A stretch of DNA of 64,000 bases from Tigriopus japonicus (lineage: Eukaryota; Arthropoda; Copepoda; Harpacticoida; Harpacticidae): assembly GCA_010645155.1 (NCBI GenBank), contig CM021321.1, positions 9,140,086 through 9,204,085 of the forward strand, read 5' to 3'. Positions 1 to 15,000 of this stretch are shown here, in pieces. The notes under the pieces were generated by a model. It did not search any database and was not told the origin of the DNA. It saw only the letters and a list, made by a program, of their open reading frames with translations. Positions within the stretch are counted from its first letter, which is position 1, and each line of letters opens with the position of its first letter. The translations under genes and the position numbers were made by a program.

Positions 1-178
1 TTCAAAAATATCACTTTTTTTTAAACCTTCAATTGGAAGCCGAATTTAGTGGCCAGTTTTGCTATATTTTGGTAAATTTTCTTATCTATTTGCAATTTAT
101 TTGCCATTTTGGACGCTTTCATTTGCCATTTTTAGGCCTAAAAGGTATATTTTATTTGCCATAAATGTGCACCCCATC
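1..178. repeat. Fragment of a TE with TTTGCCATTT subterminal repeats, cut by window edge
   Basis: The motif ATTTGCCATTTT and close variants recur several times (about 85-165). The stretch ends at GTGCACCCC near 177. Read in reverse it begins GGGGTGCAC, like the start of an unrelated stretch at about 59894 (GGGGTGCACTTTTTACGC), which also carries TTTGC-type repeats. I infer the terminus of a non-autonomous DNA transposon whose other end lies outside the window. No TSD can be tested. Confidence 0.35.
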
Positions 179-2857
179 AATAAGTAACTAAAAGCTTTAA
201 CTCCGAAAAATGATCATTAAGAACAATTGAAATGGTGAAGGAAATAACAAATAAATGTACACTTAAATTCTTGAATGCAGACTTTTTTTATCGCATATCA
301 ATTGATGATTCATTTTCGCTAACTTTTGCGTTTCATTATCAACCTAGTCCTAAATGCAATAAAATATGCATGCAGAAAAGTTGAAAGTAACAATTCATTT
401 GTGGTACTTAACTCGCTTGAATTCCTATTTATCGATTCATTTGATGCCACGCACTTGACTCTTTTCTTTCATTTCTTAGAGACTGCCAACAATCGACTCG
501 GAAACGACATTTGTTGGTGGCGAGAAACTACTCACATCTAACCTTTCCCCCCCTTCTTAATGGTAATGATTAGTTCCAATTCAATAATTGTAGCACCTCG
601 ATTCGTGCCCAAATTGTTCACTCACTCCCTAGTCGTGCAATTAATTGTCGAGAAGGTAACACTTGATTCCACACGTACATGCAGTCCAGTCCAGGGTTGT
701 CCGCCTAGAAATGTCATTCGGAAGTGTTATCTTGGGGTTCATCTAAATTGTCTGGGAGTGGGTCTTGAAAATTGATTTCAGGCAACAATATACAGTTGAG
801 CACTTTTAAGAAGGTCTGAATTCCATCAAAAGAGGTGATTACCCACCAATGATTATCTTTGTGCTAGTGCCCCCACCCCGAATCTTTTTCATCTTGTTTC
901 ATTATTTGCTCCAAATGTATGCGACTTGTAGTATCAATATCTACGGATATCTAGATGCTTCCTGGACAATTCATTAGCCGAAAAAGGCGCCTAACTATTA
1001 GCAGAAAGTGGTGTTTAAACACGGTCAAGGTTGATGGATGAGGTATTAAAGTTAAAATCTAAGTTGGACGTGACATTGTGACCATGAGTAATGAATAATG
1101 ATCTTTTGCTGGACCGAAATCTTTTCAAGGTTTAAAGCTACTCCTATGTTGAATTATTGTTACTTTAAAAATGAATGAAATGGAAAGCTCAAAGAAGTAC
1201 TGTAACACCACAAACTGTAGTCTAAGTGCGACACAGAACTTGTTTTCACCAATTATGGGTTTAGTGAATGTCTAGTATTTCGACACTAAAGTCGAAAGCA
1301 AAAAAGATTAGATTGAAGTTTTTGAAATGTTTTTTAAATAAGACTATTTGTTTGAAAACGACTTGGTTCCAAACATTTATTTCACGCAATGGAGGATTGA
1401 CAAGTTTTAGCCAAATTCGCAGTCGAAATCTGCTGACTGAAACATAATACAGAATTTACCTCAAATTGGGTTTTTTAGGTAGAGCGGTACAGACTTCTAA
1501 AATTAAAATTTTGCGACTTCAAAGTTATTTTGGAACCAAACACATCTCGGTCTTTGCCTCAAACACAATATTTGTAATGTTTGTCTCTTTTCAGTTCTGA
1601 TAGGCTTAAACAGTCAATTTTTAAGATTTAAAGGTTTAATCACACTCATGCCATTTGTTAAAATGACTAACTTTCTAATTTTCTTGCTTTTATTTGTTCT
1701 TGCAAAATGAATAAGTGGGGTCGAATTAAAATGAAATTGGAATGTGTCAAAGTCCATACTTGCCCTCCAACTAACTTGATAAAGGTTATAGCAAGTCCTC
1801 GAGCTTCATTCTCATATTTATGAGATATGTTATATTTTTTTCATCAAATATTTTTCCCTCATGTCGCAAAATTCAATCTTTTGAACACCAAAGCCTAAGA
1901 TCTTGACCCACCTCTAACCATTTGGCCCCAAAAATTCGAGAGCATTCATAATCGTCAACTTATGGAAGGAATGTTGGTTATGGTACCTTATGTTTCAGAT
2001 CTAGAAGGCAAAATATTATGTTCTCTTTAAGTAAACAGTCCTCCAGTTTCATCTCGAAACGATTTTGAATTTTAAATTTTCCAAAGAAATACTACTTCAA
2101 AATGGTTTTTGTAATTGTGGGATGTTTCTCAAAGCCAAATGTCCCAACCACAGAAAGTGAGTAAGATCAATGGGATTTGAGGTGTGCGTGATATCTGCTT
2201 GTTGTCTTGGGTGTTGGGCATCTGTTCAAATATGGAGACGTGCTTCATCACAATCAGACACACACCTCGCTTGGCCGACGACGAACGAACGAACGAACAA
2301 TCATTAATGCATTAAGTGGAGTTAGTTGCTCGGTTTTAATTCCCACCTTGGGGAATTACCTTCCCAGATTCACCTGAGGTAATGCTCTTCTCATTACCCC
2401 TCAACCTAACCCATTTCAAGGAGATATTGTTCCACTGATTTTATAAGCACAATTAAGATAGCAAGAAGATTTGGGCCAAAAGGACTCTTGGAAGCGGTTT
2501 GATGCCAAGAATTGAGAGAAACGAGTTCTTGTATTGTGCATTATTGCCAGAGAAACATGGCGCAATCAAGAGGTTCCCTTTGTCTCGTTTCATTGAAAAA
2601 ACTTCCAACGTTCGTTATTCTCATTAGGATTTTCCCAGACTCCGTGAAAATGACGCTCAAATGAACTCAATTCTGGCAGTAGACTCAATGCGCGTGCTTT
2701 TGACACAAATAGCTCTTGACAAGATCCCATTTTTTAAAGGCTACGAATGCCAAGATTTTAATCTAGGATGGATCCAAGCGCATCGGCAAAAATGTTTTAA
2801 TCCAAAGATCATGCACACATAACAACATTCGATCGTATTAATTGTACATAGACTAGA
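179..2857. other. Intergenic sequence, no supported gene
   Basis: This lies downstream of the Mieap-like gene. Only short open frames (71 aa or less) without splice or family signatures are present. A small (AACG)n run lies at about 2280-2298. I see nothing else that I can support. Confidence 0.5.
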
Positions 2858-3025
2858 TTAAGTGATGACCACGGCTTTGTGCACAACGGGCCCATTTTTG
2901 CCCTCGCGAAGAGCTGGCCACAAATAGGTCTTGATTAGATCGGAATGTGGCAACGCTGTGTGGAAGCGAACGTGGAGGTCAGATTGAAAGCTCCGAGAAT
3001 CGTACTCAATCACGTACTGAGGCAT
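2858..3025 (-). CDS. Mieap-like gene terminal exon
   Basis: The acceptor is CTTTTCAG|ATGCCTCAG and the stop is TAA at 2858-2860. It contains YDSRSFQSDLHVRF and IKTYLWPALREG, matching the 'YDSDF...HVWPALME' end of the family. The ATG at its first codon is internal to the protein, not a start. Confidence 0.8.
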   Translation of the reverse strand: MPQYVIEYDSRSFQSDLHVRFHTALPHSDLIKTYLWPALREGKNGPVVHKAVVIT

Positions 3026-6000
3026 CTGAAAAGGAATCAACAATGTTGGTTTGAGTGATTTTTTAAATACTAGGGAATAGTTTGGGCAGAAATATGGAAT
3101 TAACGCAGGAACAGTTTGTAGGGCGATGATACATACTTTTAATTTTCATGAGATATACAGGGTTGTTTTAAATTAGAGTGCACGAAACTTTAATACTAGA
3201 TTGTGATAAAAGGAGACGATGAAGTTAATTTGAGGTTAACGTAACTTAAAAGTGTAAGTGTAATAAAGCTTGTGTACCTTGTGTTGGGCAGTCGTTGTTG
3301 AAAACAAATTCAGTTTTATTACGAGTCGATCAATTTCAAAAATACTTTGCCTCAGTATACTTTGAACTGTTTTCTTGAATTGGTATGACTGCAATTTGAA
3401 TGTGACTGTATGTATTTGGTTCGGGGCTCAAATAATAGTTTTTAAAACTGATGGTGCTTTGAGTTGGCCAAATACGAAATTTAATCACAAATATGCCAAG
3501 TAAGATTCTTTATTTGGCACGGGAAAACCCTGGTTGACAAATTCTTTTATTTTAACCTAAAGAAAGACTGTTCTTCAATATTAAGAGAGTTCAATAAATG
3601 GTCTATGAATGCTCGAATCATTATGAAAAATAAAAATAATAATTGCATACCAATTTTTGGGGCAATTGCACCGTCAAAAGCGATTTCTTCGACGTTAAAA
3701 AGCGATCACTAATGGACTGGTATGTGTTGTTGTAATTTGATATACCAATAAGTAAGGCCCCGAAAAATATTTGCAAAAAAGTGACAAAATATTTTTCAAA
3801 AGCCCACAATATTTGGGAAAATGTCCAATATTTAAGAAATATTTTTTTGACAAGGCCATTTTTGGAAATTTTGTCTGTTTGTACCAATTTTCCAAATTTG
3901 GTCCTTGTGAAATTGATGTATTTTGCTGTTTTTGGGGGCAAACTTGACATGTAATTGATTTAAAAAATACAATTTTCAATTTGCCTTAATAGATGGCCCA
4001 GTTTTTTTTGTATATGACAGTAGTTTTGATTGAATGTCTAATCTTAGTACAAATGCCATTTTGTTGAGATTTTGTAGTTTGGGTTCATTTTGGAAAGGCT
4101 CTATTGAGCTTAATGCATGGTCATGCATTTCTTTTCCTCAATTTTGCCCGAAATATTTTTTTTGAGAAAATATTTATTTTTTCCTTGAAACAGCCAAAAT
4201 ATTTTAAAAATGAAGGAAAAGTAGAGATATATTTTTAAAATATTTTATATTTTAAAAAAAATATTTCCTGGCCCTACTAATAAGTAATAACTAGGGCCCG
4301 GAAATACATTTTAAAAATATAAAATATTTCAAAACTATTTCTCTATTTTTCCTCGATTCTTCAAATATTTTGGATGTTTCAAACAAAAAGTAAATGTTTC
4401 TTCGAATATTTGAGTGAGAAAAAATATTTCAGGAAAAATTGAGGAAAATAAATGAATGACCAAAACTCAAGAGGGCTTATCCAAAATGAATACAAAATAC
4501 AAAAGTCTCTAAACAATGGCATTTTTACATTTGTACTGAAATTAAACATTTACAACCAAAACTACTATCAAACACGAAAAAAAACTGCGCCATCTATTGA
4601 GGCAAATTGAAAATTGTATTGTTAAATCAATTACATGCAAAGTATGCCTCCGAACACGGCCAAATGCATCAAATTTACCGAAAAAGAATTTGGAAAATCG
4701 GTACACACAGACAAAAAGCCAAATAATGGCGTTGTCAAAGAAATATTTATTAAATATCCGGCTTTTTTCAAATATTTAGCTAATATTTAGGGCTTTCGAA
4801 TAAAACATATATTGGATATTTTGACACTTTTTGCAAACATTTTTCCGGACCCTAGTAATAATTGTTAAGGATGCCAAATGTCGAGAAATCTCGCATCAAA
4901 GACTTTTAATGAATCTTATGATTCTGAATGATTCAGATAAAATACAAGGCGATCGAAATTGAATTAAGACTCCGTTTCACACCCCATCCATTTTAATGTT
5001 ATTGATCCATTTAGATTCTTTTTACGAAGAAGCAAGAATGATATTAGTTGCCCTCTCAGATGATCGTAAATTGCAAAATGAGACATATTTCTAAAGAGGA
5101 ATTCTGTTGGAAACCTATTAGGGGCAGAGAAAATATTCCAAGTAGAATGTTTGTGCATTTCTAGATTCGACCATTTAACAAATGCACTCTGAGTCATTGT
5201 TGACCATGGAAAGAATTCTTTCTACGTACGTTTCTCGTTGCCAAAACTGACAGGTCTTTAAACTAGATACGTAAATACTGTCATGTATGTCTTTCGTTGG
5301 AAATTACTTCGAACATTATTATTTTTTTGCGGGGGGGTGGATTTTTTAATGCCGCTACAAGGAATGGGATTCCCTGTAAAGAGAGTTCATCATTAATATA
5401 GAGTTTCAAAAGTTAATGTTTATTTGAAATTTGATCTACCAATGAGTTAATGTTGGCAGATCTATACAACCCTTGAATAGTGGGTTGGTCAGGAATAGAA
5501 TTCAAAAATTTGTCCAATCCTGCATTAAATGCTGTTAGAGGATCAGCTATTCCCGACGAAGGCAAATAGGCAACAAATTGAACAATGAAGGAGCCAGATA
5601 AAGAAGAGAGGAGGACTTCATTGTTCGAATTAGCCTTGATTCCCTTGGATTTGGAGGTGCTCTCTGTAAAACCTCTACGATCGCTACATATGATCTCAAA
5701 TCCTGGGTTAGGACAGAGCCCATGAACGCTCTTAAAGACATACAGTATCAGATACCTTTCACACCTTCTCTGAGTACTGAACAGCCCTGACTTCTTGAGC
5801 CTCTCCCAATACGAAAGCTCTCTCATTCCTGTGATGTTCCTAGTAAAACATCTTTGGACCTGCTCGACCTAACAATCTTGATCTTACAATCACAACACAA
5901 CACGGAAAAGGCATTAAAAAATGCATCTTTTCTCCAATAAGACACATTCATCCGTATTTAGTGTCCCATGCCAAACAAAGAATTATTCGAAACACAATGA

Positions 6001-9000
6001 TGCCACGCTAATATAGAAGAAAAATCAGTCAAAGGAAACGCCTTTCGGTATACTCGTGTCAATCTTGGTAAAATTGGCTAACTCGTTATCAAACTATGAT
6101 TTTATTTTTAAAAACAACTCCCTCGCTCGAGTACGTACGCTCTATTCCGAAAAATTATCCTACCTTTGACCGCACAAAGCAAAGTCTAATATTGGCTGAA
6201 TTGCTTAAACGAATAAAACAAAGTAAATGGCAAACATCTCTAATTTTCATGTTATGTACACCAAAAAGTCGGTTTGGCATCCTGATACATTCAGAGACCC
6301 CTCCTCTCCCACTTCAAGCAATTACTTTTTTGAACACCAAATAAAATATAACATCAAGTCGTTGGAACCATAATTTGCATATTTTGCAGATGTTCGATTT
6401 AACTTCGAATGCGTAGTAAAGCCAAATGTATGACCCCTGTAGATCAGTGATTTCATAACTATTTTTTAGTAATTTCTGCTTCAACATATTGAGTTTTAAG
6501 GCACATTTTTGAAGTTGTACCTTTCTGAACGGTTTTCAACGTGAAGGTTTTGATTCGGGATTATTAAGTGCGGTTGTGAAATTATGCAAGATTTTTGCCA
6601 TTAAAGCAATTGCCAAACTTTTTTAAAAATCAAGGAGGCTACTCAGTGCAAAAAACTTTGAATATTGATCTATTTTCAGTCCCCCTGTTTTTCATTTCTC
6701 ATATTAGTCGTGAAACTTTTTTGTGAAAAAGCATTACTTTTCCTTACTGAGCTTCATTAGCTCAGTTTGGAAGTGTCTGTCATTAAACCTTGCTTAAAAA
6801 GATTTTCACTCTCTCCAGTTTATTTCTGATTACATACACTTACCTCCGAAACGTATAAAATTTGTTTTTAAGTCCGTCCCTTTTTGCTAAAAACTGAAGA
6901 AGCCCATGGGAAAGAAGCAAAAACTTGACCCTAGCGACAAGTGGCGTTAACGTGAAGCTTCAAAAAACCCCAACAAACCGAGAAGCTCGAGAGAAAAAAA
7001 TGCAGGAAAAGGAGCCTTTGGATCCGAAAAAATATCAACACAATAACTTGAGCACTGCTTATTATGCAATATGACAACTGAATAGATCGGTATTGGCATG
7101 ATTTACTTAAACTGATCGCAAAATCGAATTTCTTTGCAATTTGGACTTCCTGAGTTGATGGTGGCGACAACGACGGCAAACAATCAAAGCTTCAAAAACC
7201 CCAACAACTTGACCTTGTTTTCGCTTCTTTCCCATGAGCTTCTTTACTAAAAACCATAGTATATAATATCTCACTTTTTAGAAAATCTTTTTTCTTGATT
7301 TAAATCTTCCCGTCGCTGCACGTGCCAAAAAAAGCTTCAAAATTGCCGTAGAGAAGGTCACGTGGACTCATTTGCTTACTAGGAAACCAATTACGAACTG
7401 AACCCAAGTTTACCTGATTGACTAGACCCCACGAGATCCTGACGCAGTTTTCCACATATTTGGCCAGTCCTTGACACGACTTGAGGCACGGGTAGTCATA
7501 CAGGGTGGCCCATAATTGAGTGGTGACTTCCTAGCAAAAGGAGAAGAAAAAACGCTTTAGATTTGCCAGCAGTGGGAGCGAACAGGTCTTTGCTTAGCTA
7601 ATTGGCAAAAACTGCCGAGCCAAAAGCACTTTTTAAAGACTCATCACGCCCTCAACGGTGCTACCTTCTTTCCCCATCAATAGCTCTTTCGTCTCTCACA
7701 TTGTGATTTATGGGTGTTGAGGGTGGTTATTTAGCACGCGGACTTTCATCTTCATTTGCGCAGAGGATCCAAATAAGAAGTGACCTTGCCAAATTATTGG
7801 TTGATCATTGCTGGAAAAAGAGCCTCTTGAATGAGAGCTCTCAAGGTTGACATGGAATTAGCCGGCTGAAAAACGGTGTCATCCACAAAAACAGTCACCA
7901 TGACTCCGATACTTCCCATCATTTCTCTTGATCCCTTTCCTGCCACTGGAATGGCAAACCTGAGCATTGTGACTTGGACAATTATATCTGACTTTTTGAC
8001 CTCATTTGAGATTCAAGCTTTGCCAATCATCTTTTGATTTTGAATTTCGAAACATTTTCTGAAAACTGTTCCGTTATTGGATGGTTTCTTGATCTCAAAA
8101 ATAAATCCAAGCCTTGAGTTGTCTTGTGTAGTTTTCTAAATCGATTCGACGCATGCTGGATGACGTTTTATCTCAAGATAAACAGTCGGACACCCATGAA
8201 CATAATGAAATGATTCGGCTCGCCCACTACAAACCACGATTCTACACAGTCATTCCCATTCTTTATTGGTCGTCTTTCTCTTTAAGGAGTCCTAAACCGA
8301 GGAATTTTGCCTGGACGCTCATTGTTTTCTCACGAGATACCAATCTGTTGCCTTGCTCGGATTTCTTAATCCTATTCAAAGCTTTCAAGGTCATGCTCAA
8401 CTTGCTCCAAAGAGGCAAATCTCACTTGCACCCTAAAAATGTTATATGTTTGCTAGGTTTATGGGGTTCAGTGGTACTCCAAAAATTCCGTTTTGAAGGG
8501 AGCTGTTTAAAGAATGTTTTGTAATTGGACTTGTTAATTAAAGTGTGCCGTAGATTCTGAGGATATAGATAATGTACGAGACGAGGGGTTCAAGGTTGGT
8601 TCATTTAGGACGGAACACGAGACGATGGTTGAAAATCATTGCCAAGGATGGTGATCATAAAATAATCGGGAAGAATTCGCCACCAAAAGTGCCCTATCAT
8701 GACTTGTAATTGTAGGTCTAGCAAATTGTGCACCATTCACCAAGTTCTTGTCTTGAATAAACATTTATTTCTTGCACTTGAAGCAACCAAAATCCCAGGG
8801 TGTCATCCTCAGTGATTCCGTTTTATGGGAGCAAAACATGAAATAAACTTAACCTCAAGTTTCGAGAATTGCAACTAAAACTGAAAGAGACCTTTTTTCC
8901 GGCCGTCATTTTTAGCCAGGTTCAATTTTGAAATTGCGTTTCGTTTTTTTGAGAAGCGGAAAAAGGAAGAAGACACAAACACAAGATCGTCAACGTCGCG

Positions 9001-12000
9001 ATGACGGACAAAGATTTGTCTCCAGACACATATCATACCGAGATCAAATCCAAAATTGGTCACAGCCACGTTTCTCAACTCTGGGCACATGGTTAGACAT
9101 TATTTATTTGATGAATTTTAGCATCTATTCAAACATTAAAGTCACGTTCCAAAATTGCCACACCAATTTCAAAGTACAGTGAGGAACAGCTCCCAAAATT
9201 ATTTTTATACCCGGGTGTATTGCGCATGTATGACGTGTTGATTAGGGTATGGAGAATCTCCAAGATTGTCAAAGTTGAGACAAGTCAAGGGCTAATATAG
9301 AAATAATCGCGATGATCGAGCTACAGCACCGGATATCTGAGCCGAGTCTACCATTTTTCAAGTACAGTATCACATGTAGATAGCAACAAAACACATCCCT
9401 AACAGTACATATATAAGATAGAGCTTTTGTGACATTACGTCAAAGTCACAGACTGAATATGTGACAAACCTTCTGCCTGGTTTCTTCTTTACAACTGAGA
9501 TCTTTGTCGGCTTTCAATGGGTATAAACATGTATCTTAGAGGAAACTCAATTTCCCTTCATGGGGTTTCGGATCATCTCTTCGGTTCATGCTTCAAAGTG
9601 CTCATCCAATTTGACTTGAACTTGAAGAATCATGGAGGCTTTTTTCTTGGAAATGAAATAAAAATCAGTATCAGGTATCTTCTCCCATCTCTGAGAGGAA
9701 AAAACAATAGAGCCACTAGTCTCTATGGTCATGAAACCAATTGTACCCGAATGCACCTCAGATTTCAATCATTGGCAAGCAAAGATTGTTGTAGAGAGTA
9801 GTCAAACTGATTGGTCCACAAGAAACTGATACCAAGAAATCGGCAATAAAATAAACTTGTTAGTGAGATTGAGATGAGATCTGAATGGAAAAGTGCACGT
9901 GAGCCAGAACCCAATTAAGAATCGGAAACGCTTTGACAGGAGGCGGCGTGCTTAGGACCACTGTGAAAGGACAACGTAAAAGCTTGGATGCAGATTAATT
10001 GAATGGGAACTCTTAATTTTAAAAAGGAACTTTATTCACCGTCCAATTTTAAACTTTTGGTAAAATTTGAATGACGGCTCAAAAAGGTCATTATAACAAA
10101 ACAAGCAAAGTCAATGCTACGTTGTTTGCATTCTAATAAACTACAATTCGAGCTTTTGAACGAAGTAATTATTTTTTTTCCTATGTTACATGTTTATGTT
10201 TCTGTCGGATAATTGTTGATTTGTTAGAAATAAGACATCGTTGTCCAGTGTTGAATGTTGAATCAGCTGCAATTTTGGCAAAACTTCGCCTCCATGTGAA
10301 TTCAGACGTCCCCAATGATGACGGCAGTAATAGAGGGCTACATATCCATGAGACGTGTTGGTACGCCATCACCCAAAACTTAACCTCCATTTATTGGAAG
10401 AAAGTTTGGCATGGGAATCAAATAGGAGTCGTAATCCAACCAAAAGCCAGTAGTCATCTCTCATACGTGTGTCGATTCTAAAGTTAATTACTCTTATATC
10501 CATTGAATCGATCGGTGCTTTTAGGACAATTTCACAGATGTAGCAAAGATCTGATTGCTTTGTCTGTCGGAATCGAGGGGTAATTCATAGATGGGTCGAA
10601 AAACTAACTTCACTTATGCATTCAAAACGGTGATGGGATGAGCAAAAAAACGACCTCAGTTGTATGGCCACGACATGCTTCCAGACATCACGAATCCTCT
10701 TGTCTTTTTATTGCTTGGCGTCGAACTTTGAAAGTCTCTGGTGCGTTGTTGCTACTTTACTCAAGTCAGAACAGAGCATGGGACATAAAGTTCATCCCCG
10801 GTCTAAAAACCTTATCCAATACTTAGCAATAACTACTACAATTAACCTCGTCAAAGAAGCCGAGTCACTTCCACAGGGATTTGCCTGAGATGTGCAATAT
10901 TCATGCAACAACATTACGTCTTTTGGAACTCCTTCCGTAGAACAACATCGAAACTTTTATAGCTATATAAAAGAACACATGAAAACATCTTAAGTTTCAT
11001 AGAATAACGCATTCCTGCAAGTACTCTAAGTGGTAGACTGAAGAGTCTCTTGACCGAAAAGAGCAAATATTGGCGTAGCAGACAGTTTTCCCTCAAAATC
11101 ACTCTTTTATCTTCTGCTTGTATCTTGTCTACCTAAGATTTTGCTCAGCATAACCAAAACTGAAACATTTTTTGTTAACTTAACACTCTTTGAGACCATC
11201 TCTCGTCAAAGTTGGCTGCTGAATCGTATATGACCCTTATCAATTGGTCATTCAAGCGATTTGTATCATTCTAAAACACGTCATTCTTTACGCAACCGCA
11301 GCAGCATTACAATGTGCTTCTTGAATTATACCCTAAATGCATTTAAACTTGGGTAGGCTTTAAAAAACTCACCTCAACGTTTTTGTTCAAGTCGAAGAAC
11401 TCACTGGCCCGTCTCATATAGTTATTGATGGAAGATTCCATGTCTCGAGCAGCCAAGAGATTGGCCCTTTGATTTTGCGTGGAACCAGGGTGGAAGAAGG
11501 TGATATTGGTGGAAGTAGGAGACGGATTTGAAGCTGAGGGTGAAGTGGGCGGAAGTTGGAGAATTCGGCGGAGTTGCTCACGCATTTTCTCTAGAGTTTG
11601 CGTTGCCGACCGGAATGATAGCTGAAATCGGATTCAAAATATTCAAGGTGATTTGCAAATATGGGCTTGCAAAAAAAGGGATCAGCAATTTGCCAATGTT
11701 GACGTTCTCATAGTCCATTACTGGCCTCTCGACCTTTGGATGGCATTAGTCGATCTACAGATATGCCGACAATTGCACCTTGGAAAAACGTCATGTCGCC
11801 CAATTTAAAATGATTTGAAAAGAGACGGATTCGTCAAGTTGTGAAGGGCCATGCATTTCAAATTTCAACAATGTTGCCACAATAAATAACATACCACGAC
11901 CACGGAGAACAGTAGCTTGCTTTTAAGCTCATTGGCATCGGCAAGTTCTGGAATACTGTCCAAATCGTCCAAGGTATCTAACCGGGCCATGGAATAAAGA

Positions 12001-15000
12001 TCTCCGAATTTTCGCACCAACCCGGCAGGACGTCGATCTCCATTATTCACGTCATACACGATCGACTCTGATACCACAGACTGGACATCGGTGAACCTAG
12101 CAATGAAAAACCACACATAATATTTGCACTCATGGTGAAGAAAAAACAGCCAAAATTTCTTACCTATCCATAGTGTGGTCGCTTTCCAGTCTTTTGATAA
12201 GAATCTTCGCTTCCCTGAGTTCACTGGCCATCGAAGCCATTTCCGTTCGAAGTCGCTTCAATTCCATAGATTCTTCCAAAAGCGAGCGATCTCTACTCGG
12301 TGATTCCCGATTATTGCATTTCAGGCCGTGAAAACGCCCATTGTTGTTCAGGTCACATTTCCCACATCGACTACTCAAGTCACCTAAAGAGACCAATCAA
12401 TGCATGAGAACCAGTCATACCGCATGAACCAAACGCGTATGCAACTAAGGGTTCAATCACCTATTGAGACAGATTTGACCATGCCTAGCGAGTTTGGGCC
12501 ACCCATATGGAATTCCTTTTTGTACTTGCGACTTCGCTGGGAACGGGTAAAAACACCTCCCGCCGAACTGGCAACACTGCTAGTCATGGATGATTCAGGG
12601 ATGCCACTGCTCATAACCGAAGCGGACCCTCCACTTCCCACGAACACGATAGACTTTTGGCTCCCATTGGAAATAATGATATCCTCGTTGCAATCTGAAT
12701 CAGGTGGAGATGCTGTACAAGAAGAATTGGAACTGATCCCAGAGGAGGAAGCGTGGATCTCATTGACCCTTGTTGGATTGTGGGATGAAACGTCTGGACG
12801 ATTTGATGGCAGGGAACTTTCCGAAATGGGTCGGAGATTCTCAGTGGAAATGGCGGTAAGCAAGTTGTGCTTACTCCCGGAACGAACTGATGGATGAGAG
12901 ATAATTATGAATGAGAATTGGGAATTTTCCCGTGGGGTTTAAGAAACCTTTGAGTCGGGATTTTAAAGACAAGGCTTGAGTCAGTTGATGAAAAGGGTGT
13001 GTGGGTTCTTTGATGTACCTGATGTCACTACGGCATTGAAAGGTCAATCAAAATTGTTGGGTATTCAAAGTGGGAGGAACACAAAGGCATTCTTCCTCCT
13101 CTGTCATAATGCACAGGAATTGACTTTGTACAGTATATCTGATTTGGCGGGCTCCACCACCAATCCCCCAAATGACTTGTCAAACTCAATCCATGCGTAA
13201 GGTTGTCGGCTTTAAACACTTGAAATCCATTCCAACCCATGTGAGTACATATAACTTTATGGCGGACGTCACAGTCTACCCGTGTTCAACCACCACGGAT
13301 TGACTGATTGCGCTGACTCATCTTCACATTCTGAGCAAATCTTAGATAGAGTAAAGGAGATGAATTGCCATAATTTCAAACTCCAATTCGTGCCAAATCA
13401 TATTGATTAGTTCTTCACACTTGAATAATAGAAGCCGGTTTCTAGAGCTTTTTTTGGATCTAAGACGTCCATAGAATCTATGAAATCCCGTAAAAAAGTA
13501 TTTTCTGTACTTTTGGGACACCGCGTGCAAATTCATTCAGCGAGTGAATTATCCGTCTCACGACAAAAAAGGGGCAAATTGTTTTTCTACCGCGTAAATT
13601 TCAGTCAGGGTGTTTATGTAAAACCCATTGCTTCGAAAATGGTGCAGGAACCTCACAATCCGCCCAAACCATTACAAGTTACACTTTCCTTGGCGTCAGC
13701 CCAAGAATCGTTTAATTTATTATCTGCACATTCCTCCATCATTCATCTGAAAAACGTCACTCTTCTCGAGTAAAATCATTGAACGAATTAAAAGCAGTCA
13801 AGATTCCTATCCATCTGACAAATTTGTTTGGCAGAGAGGATTAATTGCCCATTTCCAATTTCTTTCCAATCTGTTTGGCACCTAGAGAGATCAGCCCATT
13901 TGATTTAGGCGCCAAACTTAAAGTGATCCCGTCACGGTTAATCTTGAGCAAAAAATCCAAACTCAGGAGTCGGAAGGTACTTAAAAATCGTTTTGCACGA
14001 ATTTCCCCACATATGGCGAGAGTAATCTGGAGAGGAGACGGATTCGTCACTTTGGGGAAGGTGATAATCTCCCTAATCCTCTGGATTCCAGAACCTCCTT
14101 TTTCGTTGTTGTGTCGTTGTTGTTAGTGCTATTATATCCCCCTTCACTTCCACTTCAAAATGCAACGTCTCAACTGGCTTGGCTACGAGTTCATTTCCGC
14201 AAGTAGGCACATTGTTTGAGCAGTTCTATGCCTCAAAACTGCTTCAAGACTTCAACGAGCATCATTTTGAAAATGATCTGCCATAGCCTCCTCCACATAA
14301 TCATCATTAGCTACTGTGGTCTACTATTTGACTCAGACAGAAAATAAACCATCAAACTCTGACGAGAACATGAATAAGTCCATCAAGTTCGATAGGAACG
14401 GGTCCAAAGACTATCAAACTGCGAAATAATTTAAGGTCTCGTTAAGAGTGTGTTCCAGAATGCTTCAATTTTCATGTCCTCTCCAGAATGCCTTTGTTGT
14501 GCTATATTTTTCATAATCATGGCAACTATTTCATCGACTAAAATCTTACTAGGTACCAAAAGTTAGAATAATGGTGTGCGTTTAACTCCTCTGATATATT
14601 TCTCCTCATTGGCACATATCCATGAAAAATGTAACTAAAAAATACCTATTTGAGGCGTAATGTGCTTGGGTGATTTGAAAGCTTTGTTTCGTGGCTTGAA
14701 AAATGTTTTCCGTTCCATAAAACAAGCACCCAAATTCTACTAATTTGCCTAATTACCTGTGAATGGGCAAAATATCCTGGGATTTGTCAATCTCACTTTT
14801 GTGCGTAAATCAGGGCCGTCAAAAAGCCTTAAGAACGATCTCTGTTGACATGCATTAATTTGATCGTGCTCCTGAGTATAACTTAAATATTTGGTACGTT
14901 TATTTGGTAAAGTTTTTTACATGCACTTGGGTAAGGGTAATCCTGTGGTCTTTGACAACAAATGGGATATAACAAAGGAAAAAAATGCCCAAATGCGGAT

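Noticed and set aside
6750..6790. TTAGCTCAGTTTGGAAGTG, tRNA D-arm-like
   Set aside because: No B box or cloverleaf downstream; probably chance.
12400..12897. 165-aa plus-strand ORF
   Set aside because: Antisense to a Mieap-like exon whose splice sites and phase fit the minus-strand gene.
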